Below are positions 55,226 through 64,000 of a stretch of DNA of 64,000 nucleotides, in pieces (within the stretch, counting starts at the first letter, position 1; each line of letters opens with the position of its first letter). The notes under the pieces were generated by a model. That model was not told where the DNA came from. It did not search any database and was given only the letters and a program-made list of their open reading frames with translations. The stretch covers positions 1,633,001-1,697,000 of the forward strand of contig JALPQD010000241.1 of the NCBI GenBank assembly GCA_023101885.1, written 5' to 3'. The DNA comes from Typhlomys cinereus (lineage: Eukaryota; Chordata; Mammalia; Rodentia; Platacanthomyidae). The position numbers and the translations under genes were made by a program.

Positions 55226-56520
55226 CTTTTCCTCCATTGGTTGCCTTCATAGTTTTTGCTATTATCTGCACTTATTTCTTTACAAGTCTATTTATTTGTT
55301 GTCCATCTTCCTCCAATTAATAAGAAAGCTTCATGGACATGAAAACGTGCAGAACAGTGTCTGGCATGCAGGAGAAGTTAAGAACATATGTACTGGATAG
55401 CTGAATGATGAATCCCTGTGCTTTAGCACCTACGTATATTTACTGAACATATGAAGTCAGCTATGTCCTCTCCTGCAAATGGAAACAAACTAAAGTTTAA
55501 GGAAACTCAGTATCTGCCATGTGACAGATGTGAAACTCCAATGCCATGTGATCCAATTAACATCCCTCTTGAAAGGGCATTATTCTTGGGTACGATTACA
55601 CCATCTGTCCCAAAAAGCTTTCATGATTCATGATCAGATAAGCACTGAACCCCATTTGGCAGGTCCACAGAAAGCAACTCTGTCTTCTCGCTGGGTTCCA
55701 GCCATGTGTGGGCAGTGTTTTGACATTTTCAAATGAAATATGGGCTCAAATGAAAAACACATAAAGTACTGAGATGACAAGGGCCAGTTGGAATATTTGT
55801 ACTCTGTAAACTCCCAGGATATATAACCAGGATGGAAAGGATAAAGGCTGGTCTAGAAAAATGAAGGGAATCATCTCCCAATAGGAAACTAGGAAATCTG
55901 GTTTTATCTTCTCAAAGACAATATTAGTAGTCTGTCACATGTCAATAAAAGACTTGGAACACAGCCAGCAACATGGCATAGAAGGTCACAGAGGTCATGA
56001 TGATGGGATAAAAAAAATTGTTGAACCAAAAGGAGACACAGCCATCTCCATTTTATAGCTAAGAAAAGGGAAGATCCTCTGGTCACCATTCTCCTTCCTT
56101 CTAGAGAGAGGCACACTGTTCCCAATCTAAATCCTCTGGTTTGGATGGAGCTTACTTTCTATCCCAAAGATTAATGCAAGACTTAAATTCAGCTTGTCAG
56201 TGTCCTGTTCTCTAGCCACATGATTAGCTCAGGGATAAAAATGCAACCTACAACAAACAAAAAAAATTCTCAGATTCCTTTTTTGAAATGAACTATTGAA
56301 CAACGTAAGTTGCCTATCCATATAGTTTGCTAAACATATTGGAACTAAAAGCAACCAGCTTTCATTCTCTTGCAGAATAAAAACTGCCAAAGAATATAGT
56401 CAACAGCAAATAAAGTCAAGATTAGTCAAGTAACTGGCTAGAACTAGCACTGGATACTTCAATTGCATAACCCACAAATTACTAACCCCTCATTATAATT
56501 AAAAACTGTGATATAATAGA
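55226..56520. other. Unassigned sequence, 1.3 kb
   Basis: No gene or repeat family recognised. A MIR-like 'CATTTTATAGCTAAGAAAAG' at 56050 is too short to call. Confidence 0.4.
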
Positions 56521-56521
56521 G

Positions 56522-56805
56522 GTTGGAGAATTAAATCAGGGCTCAGGAGTTAAATCTCTGCCTAGCAAACAGACCTCACATAAGAATGCAAGATAAAAAT
56601 GACAAGAGCCTGTAATTCTGGCCCTGGAAGGAAGAGCCTGGAAAACCCCAGAGCAAAGCAATAAGGAAGTAGAGCAATCTAGTGTGATTCCCAGTGTTAC
56701 CCTTGGACCTCTACAGACACACACACTCAAGTGCCCTCTTGTACACACAGATAGACACACACACACGCATGCACACACGCACATGCACATGCATAAGAAA
56801 AAAAA
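56522..56805 (+). repeat. Old member of the B2-like SINE family
   Basis: Same order as 30487-30765: 'CAGGAGTTAAATCTCTGCCT', 'CCTGTAATTCTGGCCCTGGA', 'AAACCCCAGAGCAAAGCAAT', 'CCCTTGGACCTCTACAGAC', CA-rich end and A run. Confidence 0.75.
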
Positions 56806-57061
56806 AACTATGGTATAATAAAAGTAAATATTTGGTCTTTGTCCCTGCCTCCTGACATAGAATGTCTAAGACCCTTGAAACTTTCTGAATGATGAAGGTG
56901 TGTTTTGTTACTCATAATGAATTCCTTTTGATTATAACTGAGTTTCTGCTGTTTACTAAGGAAGTGGCCCTGAATAGATTCACCAGAAAGACCAAGAATG
57001 GGAGAGCAGAAACTTTCAACCTTGATCTGGCAGCTGAAAATTTAACAGTTCTGTAAAACTC
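56806..57061. other. Unassigned sequence
   Basis: No gene or family recognised. Confidence 0.3.
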
Positions 57062-57155
57062 AAGGGCTAGAGTTATAGGTCAGAGTAGAATGCTTGCCTG
57101 GCATTCGTGAAGCTTTGGATTCAATCTCAATTCAAAAAATGTTTTATAAAACCAA
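57062..57155 (+). repeat. ID-like SINE remnant
   Basis: 'GGGCTAGAGTTATAGGTCAG' then 'TGCTTGCCTGGCATTCGTGA' and 'GGATTCAATC' (B box) form an ID-type head with an A-rich end. Confidence 0.65.
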
Positions 57156-59030
57156 TGAACAACAAAATTCCAGAGCTTCTAGTCTGGGGAATGCATCAAA
57201 ATTTGATAAGAGCAACACTCCCAGAGAGGGCATAGATGTTCTGTGCTGTCACTCCATTCAAACCAGATCTGTAAGATTGAAAAGAACATTATTTGTTCTT
57301 TTTGTTATTTCGTAAATTGCAGTTGGGAGGCGTGGACTCAGAGAGTTGTCAGTATTCTCAGCAAACGCATGTGTGCTGCTGAATCATGAGAAACAAACAC
57401 GGGCTATAAAGACCGTATGTAGTAAAAGTACCCATAGCAACCTTGATATCCCAATCTCTTGCTACGCATGCGTCATGAACTTCTGGGTACCATGTAGTTG
57501 TTCCATAGTCCCAGACATTCCAGATGCCTGGGGTCAAAGCTGGAGATAACCAATGTCCATATTCCTGAGTAGTATATTGAGATATGTACAAGTCCTAACT
57601 CCCTAGTGGCATCCAGGTCTATCGTACACCATTCTCTCAATGTTGCTTTCACTTTGATTTGCCTTTTACTTTATAGACTCTTGAACCACGTTCCCATCAT
57701 TGTTACTCCCTATGAATGAGGTCGAAAGCCCATCAAAGAAGCAGAATCCTCCAAAGGGAGCAACCCAGCCTCCTTCTATCCTCATGCTTGAGTAGGATAT
57801 CAACTGTGAATGTTCATTCTAAATATAGCCTACAACATATTGCTCGCCTTTATGTCCTGAACAAAGTCCACACTGAAGAAATAATCTTTGTAACTTAGAA
57901 TCCAGCTCATTAGAGGGTAAAAAAAAACCTCTATGGATTATCTAAAACATTACCTGTTTGCTCCTTTTGTTTTCTTTTCCAGTTTCCTCTTCCCACTAAA
58001 ATAGATTAAAGCATCTATCTGGTCAGGGCTATATCTTACATACTTCAGAGTCTCCCTCAGCCTGCAACCCTGTGCCTTCTACGTCAGAAAATGTGCGAAA
58101 GGTCTAATTTAGGACCTTTTAATCTTATCCTGGCTTGTTTTCATTGTCATTATCTGTCTCGTTTCACATCCAGTGCTTCTAAATCTAAGAGTAGGAAGTC
58201 CATTTGTGAGCTTTATTTAACTTTCCCAAGACAGCTTGTTTTCCCAGATGTGTGTCACGTGCGTTGTGCTGACTGGTTATGAAATTAACCTTGAATATCA
58301 GTTCATCCCACGTTTAAAATAAAATGGCAGCTGGGAAGAAGAAGAAGAAGCATGAGTGGAGGAGATGATCATAAATGGAACTAGAAATAGAGCAGATCTG
58401 AGCATCCGGCAGAAGGACACTGTGTGCAGAGAGAAGGGGCATTGCCCGGGTCTGGAAAGGACTGAATGTAATGGGAAGGGGTGTTGCTTAGAACAGAGGC
58501 TGAAGTGTGGTTACAGAGAAAGGCTGAGTCAGGGGGATACAGATGCCTGAAATAGACTGTGGAGGCAGGAAGGGGGGAGAGTTTCATCTGTCAGCAGTGT
58601 ACCTGCACAAAAACTAATGGTCAAAGGCAGACGCTCCTGAAAAAACATCGGGTAAATAAAGACAGGGTTTGGCTATGCTGGTCTTTCCAAAGTGGCCTAT
58701 GCTTTTTTCTCTGGACCCTTCTCTAGACCCACTTCATGCCAGTTTTTCTGCCCTTGCCCTGTTCTCTTGGCTGATTTTAGTCTAGCAGTCTTACCGTAGA
58801 TATTTCCTCCCTGGGGAATACAACCTGTAAATCACAGCTGCCTCTTCACCTACTGTCACATGGCATATGCCACACAGTGAGGCACCTTCTTCCCTTATAT
58901 TGTCCTTTCATTTTTATAAGGTGCATAAACTCTGATATTCAAACTTTCCAGCAGCCCTAAGAGGTTAGCGGGTCTTATCCACTCAGCCAACAGGTGATAG
59001 AAACTGATGCATAAAAAACATTGAAAGAGG
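57156..59030. other. Unassigned sequence, 1.9 kb
   Basis: The longest stretch without a recognised repeat. Short frames only. A GAAGAAGAAGAAGAAG run is at 58335-58350. I see no exon with clear splice sites and no RNA gene. Confidence 0.4.
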
Positions 59031-59032
59031 GC

Positions 59033-59154
59033 CTGGCTAGATGGTCCAGCAGGTAGAGGAGTCTGCACACAAACCGGGCAACCTGCGTTCCAGCCTCTGG
59101 AACCACACTGTAGAAAAAAAGAATCATCTTCTGGAAGTTGTTCTCTGATCTTCA

Positions 59155-59244
<90 letters not shown>

Positions 59245-59250
59245 TAAAAA
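59033..59250 (+). repeat. B3-like SINE with (TC)n(AC)n
   Basis: A degraded tRNA-like head ('CTGGCTAGATGGTCCAGCAG', 'CCTGCGTTCCAGCC'), 'GAAGTTGTTCTCTGATCTTC', then (TC)n at 59158-59209 and (AC)n at 59210-59240. Confidence 0.7.
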
Positions 59251-59570
59251 ATTTTAATTGAGATATTCACACAAAGATCAGACTCATGACACACTTAGGA
59301 CATAGTTAAACTCAATTCCCTGGTACAGATCAATGTCTTCTCTCTTTATCAAGCTATCTTAGAAGCAGCTGGAAGGTGAGTCTGTGTGTGCGGCTGAGAG
59401 ATCTATGTGCATAGGAGCATAGAATGCTGCAGGATACGTTGCTATAATCTTTATGATGGTCATTTTGAATAGAAAAGTTGTCTTTACTCCATTTATCACC
59501 TTTCTGCCAAATTACAAAACAGGCAAATAACAAAATAGCAAAAGCAGGAATATTAGATATAAAATGTCCC
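59251..59570. other. Unassigned sequence
   Basis: Ends with a 29-bp segment (59542-59570) that recurs with two mismatches at 62437-62465. Confidence 0.4.
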
Positions 59571-59768
59571 ACACAGGCTTACGTGTCCTGAACACCTGGT
59601 CCCCAGCTAATGGCACTGTTTGGGGGGATTGTTGAACTTTTAGGAGGAGGGCTTAGCAAAGGGAAAATGGGTCACTAGTGTTGGACCTTAAAGAGTATAT
59701 ATAGCTCAGCCCCACTTCTGGCCCAACTCATCTTCTTCCTGACCCACAGAGATGAGAGAAAGTCAGAT
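59571..59768 (+). repeat. MaLR-type LTR fragment
   Basis: 'CTGAACACCTGGTCCCCAGC', 'TAATGGCACTGTTTGGGGGG' and 'CTTTTAGGAGGAGGGCTTAG' match the family at 35370. The 3' half is missing or diverged. Confidence 0.65.
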
Positions 59769-59814
59769 ATACTAACATGGGCATCCAGATAGGAAATCTG
59801 AATATTCCACCTTG

Positions 59815-60078
59815 CAAAGAGTTGAGTAGAGAGCTCAGTAGGTAAAGTGTTTGCTGCACGAACACAAGGACCTGGGTTCAGTCCCCAGAATTGCACTGGA
59901 ACACAGTTGTCATCCCAGGGCTGGGGAGATGGAGGCAGGAAGATAGATTCCTTGTGTTTGCTTGCCATACACTTTCACCTATTTGGCAAGCTCTAAGTCA
60001 GTGACAATCCCTGCCTCGTAAAGAATGTGGAATAACACCAAACATTGACTCTGATGGCGCGCACATGCACACACACAT

Positions 60079-60117
<39 letters not shown>

Positions 60118-60130
60118 TGCACACGCCCCT
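59815..60130 (+). repeat. B4 SINE with (CA)n
   Basis: A tRNA-like head ('AGAGAGCTCAGTAGGTAAAG', 'GGTTCAGTCCCCAG'), a B1-like 'GGGGAGATGGAGGCAGGAAG', then 'CAGTGACAATCCCTGCCTCG' and a CA-rich end (60060-60125). Confidence 0.75.
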
Positions 60131-61505
60131 AGCAGACCATTTAGTCTTTCTATCTTGACACACACAGAACATGTCTGGACACGTGTCAAATGTGCCCAGC
60201 CACTCTCCTCCAAACACAGTGATGGGTAGGCATCCTCCAGTCACCTAGGATCTCATTGAGTCCTGGGTTCTGGGGACACAGAGACCTTGCTTCAGAGTGT
60301 TTAAAGGTTTATGCGGTAATAAATGAAATTTTCCTGTTCTTTTATAATTCTCTTTCTCCTACTGGTCCTTTTCCCTTTGTTACTCCAACTTTACTGTTCC
60401 ATGGTGGAGCTTCTGTTTTTCAACTGATTTTATGATTCTCATGTCTTGGGGTAGCTAATCTCCACTTGCTGTTCAGGAGTTTTCCTTGAGGCTGGATTCC
60501 TTGTGGTTCTATTGTCCTCATCATTGTAATTGCTAGTTCATCTGCAATGAGCATTTAGCCTTGCACATCCCCTAGCTTCAAAATGCCCAAAGCATTGTGT
60601 GCCTAAAGCATTGCTATCCAGTAGGAGTATTTGCTTCTGTCAGGATCCTGACAGAATGATGTCTGGAAACATCTTGGCATTAATCACTTTTTTTGTTGTT
60701 AAATTTGCACCTTCCCAATTCAGACATTTCATTACCCTGCAGTAACATTGGTGCTGGTGGGCAGAGGACTCAAGTCCTAGTTCCCAAAACCAAGCAGCTT
60801 GGATTTTTGGGAAGGGGCGGGTCACTCCCTATTCTCATCGTGTAGGTCTCAAGTCTTGAGTGAATAGGAATAAAATCTCTATCTGTCTCCGTGGAAGCCT
60901 GCAGCCAGCTGTGAAATTCCTTTATCACGCCAACCACCCTCAGCGTTCATGGCACATGAGGCCTTCCTTTTACTTTCTTTCCAGTGTGGTAACTTTTATT
61001 GTTTTCTTTTTGTACAGAATATCTGTGAGTTGTAGTAAACAAACTGTCATCAGGTTGCCACAAAACCCAAACCCAGACTTGGAAACTATGACGAAGAATT
61101 CTTATTTCTTCCTTTAAAGAACAGCAGGAGTAAAGGGTGGGGGGAGTCCTAGAAAGTTCCACAGCAATACTGCAAACAGGGAAATGTCTGCTCCAACTGA
61201 CCCCTTAGAGGCAGTCAAAATCTTTGACCGTCCCTTCAAAGCCCCCGGGGTGCTGAGTGCAAGGCGGATTCTGAGCTCTTTTCTCCTGCCAAGTGCACCA
61301 CACCCACTCTGTGGCACAAAAGGAGGTCAGAGACATCACAGCAAACCAGAGGAGGGCCGGACAATGGGAAACATGTATAGAGACAGGGGACTGGGCACAA
61401 GGGGATTGAGGCAAATGGGCAGGGACACCTTCCTGTACCACCCCACGGCATCCAGTGATGTCAAGTTAAAGAAGGGGTGGATGAGAGCCAGTGACTTGGT
61501 CTTTC
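60131..61505. other. Unassigned sequence, 1.4 kb
   Basis: A 157-codon frame (61184-61657) runs partly into a B1 repeat and shows no domain. Another at 60860-61117 likewise. No gene supported. Confidence 0.4.
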
Positions 61506-61507
61506 TC

Positions 61508-61665
61508 TTTTTCACTTTAAAATGTTCTTTTTTTGTTTGGGGGAACAGGTCTCAATCTCTAGCTAAACTGGTCTCAACCTCATTATGGAAATCACAGCAA
61601 TCCTCCTGCATCAGACCCCTGAGTTCTGAGATTACTGACATGGGCTACCATGCCTAGTTTATATT
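61508..61665 (-). repeat. B1-like SINE
   Basis: 'TGAGTTCTGAGATTACTGAC' and 'GGGCTACCATGCCTAG' are the reverse of the B1 left end. 'AAACTGGTCTCAACCTCATT' is the reverse of its core. Confidence 0.8.
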
Positions 61666-61667
61666 TG

Positions 61668-61925
61668 AGGAGGGGGAGATACGCATGTATACACATATTA
61701 TATATGCATGTATTATACACAGAATGTGCAGGTGTGCATGAACATATATGAACATTCCTGTGAAGATCAAAGATGAACATCCAGTGTCTTCCTTAGCTAC
61801 TCTCCACCTTATTCTTTGACAACCTTGAGTCTCTCAATTCATCTAGGCTAACTACTCCAGAGATCTATCTACCTGCCTCTGCCTCTCCAGAACTGGGATT
61901 ACAGATCCACGTAACAAATATTTTA
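61668..61925 (-). repeat. B4-like SINE
   Basis: In reverse: 'TCTGTAATCCCAGTTCTGGA' (B1-like), 'GGAGAGTAGCTAAGGAAGAC', 'ATCTTTGATCTTCACAGGAA' and a TG/TA-rich end. This is the B4 body and tail. Confidence 0.7.
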
Positions 61926-62205
61926 TGTAGTTGCTAAGGATCCACATGGCCTCTTCATGCCTATAGGATAAATGCTTTAAAGACTCACTGACCAACTCAG
62001 CTACTTTAATTTTTGCTTTATTAGAAAAGTTCAACATTTGCTGAAAAGTTGATCCTAATGTATAGAGATAGTTTACAGAAAAAAATGTGCTTAAAGTGCC
62101 CCCTCCCCTCTCTATTAATAACATCTTATTTGATATGACACATTTGTTGAAATTGATAAGTGAACATTATTAGTATGTTATCATTGACTAAGGACAGTGG
62201 TTTAT
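61926..62205. other. Unassigned sequence
   Basis: No gene or family recognised. Confidence 0.3.
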
Positions 62206-62275
62206 ATCCAAGTTCTCTACTAATGGCATACTTTCAATAGATCCAAGTTCTCTATTAATGGCATACATTCAATAG
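62206..62275 (+). repeat. 35-bp tandem duplication
   Basis: 62206-62240 and 62241-62275 are two adjacent 35-bp copies differing at two positions (C/T and T/A). No family signature. Confidence 0.95.
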
Positions 62276-62468
62276 GTTTTAATAAGTGTGCAATCACTTA
62301 TGTCCATTATTACAATTATGGTATTATTCAGAATAGTTCCACTGAAATATTGCTTTATTTTAAAGACATGCATTTCTAAACATATTAATCACTCTATGAG
62401 GCTGTATTTCCATTTTTGTGTTCTGAATACCATTGAAAGCAGGAATATCACATATAAAATGTCCCTTA

Positions 62469-63240
62469 CAAATTAAAGAGCTTCTGTCCAGATAAAGAGA
62501 TTGTAATACGAGCTCAAAGGCAACCCACAGAATGGGAGAAAATCTTCACTAACCACATATCTGATAGAGCTCTACTATCCAGAGTGCACAAAGAACTTAG
62601 AAAACTAAATACCAAAGAAACTAATGTCCCAATTAAAAAATGGGCCCTGGAACTTAAAAGAAATTTTACCAGGGATGAAATTAAAATGTCTAACAAATAT
62701 CTTTAAAAATGCTCCACTTCCTTAGCCATCAGGGAAATGCAAATCAAAACTTCCCTGAGATATCATCTCACCCCGGTCAGGATGGCAAAAATCCACAATA
62801 CAAACAACAACAACTGCTGGAGAGGATGTGGAGAGAGGGGAACTCTCCTACATTGCTGGTGGGAATGCAGGCTCATACAAGCCACTCTGGCGAGCCGTCT
62901 GGAGATTCTTAAAGAAATTAAAGATTGAAATGCCATATGACCCTGATATTCCACTTCTGGGAATAACCCCACATACAGCAAAAATTCACCTCGATAGCAC
63001 AAGCACAACCATATTCATAGCAGCACTGTTTACAATAGCAAAGTCATGGAATCAACTCAAATGTCCAACAGTTGACGAGTGGATAAGGAAACTGTGGTAC
63101 ATCTATACAATGGAGTACTACTCAGCCATCAAAAATGATGAATTACTAGAATTTGCCGGGAAATGGATGTTATTAGAAACAATATATTGAGTGAAGTATC
63201 CCAGACCCAGAAAATTAAGCGCTGTATATACTCCCTAATA
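62469..63240 (+). pseudogene. L1 ORF2 C-terminal remnant
   Basis: Encodes the ORF2p C-terminus with the cysteine motif ([18 protein letters not shown], about 62815-62868). Breaks: a TAA at 62704, and a one-base gain near 62878 relative to 14410, which shifts the frame from the 62737 phase to the 62828 phase. After the shift the frame continues through VDEWIRKLWYIYTMEYYSA to a stop at 63188. Fewer defects than 13385-14614 over the shared part. Confidence 0.88.
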
Positions 63241-64000
63241 GGTGGCTCCTAGTACCAAACCCACCCAGCCCACCTAGAGACACTCGATGATATATCTCTG
63301 TGATACTTACAGTAATTGCAAGGATTATGAACTGGAGGGATGGGGTTGGAGGGCCACACCAGAAACAAGGAGAGAGGGGACCATGTTACAGCAGAGAAAA
63401 TAGGCCTCCATCAAGGAATGCAAGTAAGTAATGAGACATCTGGTTAAGTTCACAGACTTTCGTCCCTGATCATTTACAACTGAGGAGGTATGATCTCACC
63501 AGAAGGGTAGGGCATATAGTCTGGCAGATAAAAAGTAACCATTTTGCAAATGGGTGATTGACCCCTCCCTCACAGTGGTTTCCTACTTTTATTACATCTA
63601 CCTTTGAATGTGCTCTTATCACAAGACTCTAGTTTAACAGCTTTTTGTCTCTGGCCAGGGGGTGACATACAATGCCCATCAGGATGGAGTGAAAGATATT
63701 GCAGGAGCAGCAAAACTGCCAAAGAAAATCAACAGACCATAATCCAGAACTTCAGAGACTCTATATCAACCACCTAGAACTAGGCCAGCCTAATCTCTCC
63801 CTATCCTGAAGCTCAGGGAAATTTGCGGAAGAGGGGGTGGTAAGATTGTAAGAGCTCAAGGATGGGAGAAGCAATGATATGCAAGATACTTCACACAAGT
63901 TAGGGCCGAAGCAATCATAATTGGACTTTGCATGACCTGCGCAATGTCCAACACACTGTTGACCCCACAAAGTCTAGCCAAGATCCTTGGCGGCAAGGAA
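62469..64000 (+). mobile_element. 5'-truncated young L1, cut by the window end
   Basis: Starts abruptly at the sequence equivalent to 14006 of the other L1 (AATTAAAGAGCTTCTG). ORF2 C-terminus runs to about 63240 and 3' UTR to the window edge. The tail and right TSD lie beyond 64000. It is highly similar to 13382-15846 and belongs to the younger 3' UTR type. Confidence 0.92.

Noticed and set aside
61184..61657. 157-codon frame as a coding exon
   Set aside because: Its end is translated from an inverted B1 SINE, and no domain is visible.
1..64000. CRISPR arrays, operons, prokaryotic mobile elements or phage
   Set aside because: All tandem arrays are simple microsatellites, and the repeats are typical mammalian retroelements.

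Overview
This is nuclear genomic DNA of a rodent. I found no host protein-coding gene or exon, no stand-alone tRNA or rRNA gene, and nothing prokaryotic. The rodent call rests on the repeats: LINE-1 (L1) of rodent type, B1, B4, ID-like and B3/B2-like SINEs, and MaLR-type LTRs resembling the rodent MT/ORR1 groups, above older mammalian MIR, L2-like and DNA-transposon remnants. The youngest-looking SINE (3387-3688, 22373-22645, 51950-52283) begins like B2, but its body is unlike the mouse or rat B2 I know. That suggests a myomorph rodent other than mouse or rat, perhaps a jerboa-like lineage; the species guess is inference.

Layout. 1-6.5 kb: MIR and MaLR pieces, a processed pseudogene of Pdap1 (1894-3158) with 14-bp target-site duplications (TSDs), and a B3-like SINE whose tail holds a younger SINE. 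6.5-13.2 kb: mostly unassigned sequence with an L1 3' end (7442-7827), a B4, and a pentanucleotide array (12372-12525). 13.2-17.6 kb: an old L1 split by a younger 2.46-kb L1, then an inverted L1 3' end. 17.6-22.3 kb: AT-rich blocks that look like conserved non-coding elements, and an inverted pair of LTRs. 22.8-29.2 kb: a nearly full-length but defective L1 framed by a perfect 17-bp TSD. It carries a nested younger L1 and about 165 bp of extra 3' sequence that looks like a 3' transduction. 29-46 kb: mixed SINEs, LTR fragments, microsatellites and conserved-looking AT-rich blocks. 46.2-46.5 kb: a long purine array. 46.8-47.4 kb: an L1 3' end with a perfect 17-bp TSD. 48.8-50.9 kb: a complete two-LTR MaLR element. 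51-62.4 kb: more LTR and SINE remnants and microsatellites. 62.47-64 kb: a 5'-truncated young L1 running off the window.

No genes work together here. The visible biology is successive retrotransposition by L1 and by elements that depend on it, which the nested TSDs put in relative order. Any regulatory role of the AT-rich blocks needs cross-species alignment. TSDs and repeat boundaries were read directly from the sequence. Family names come from memory of consensus sequences, so subfamily labels are approximate.
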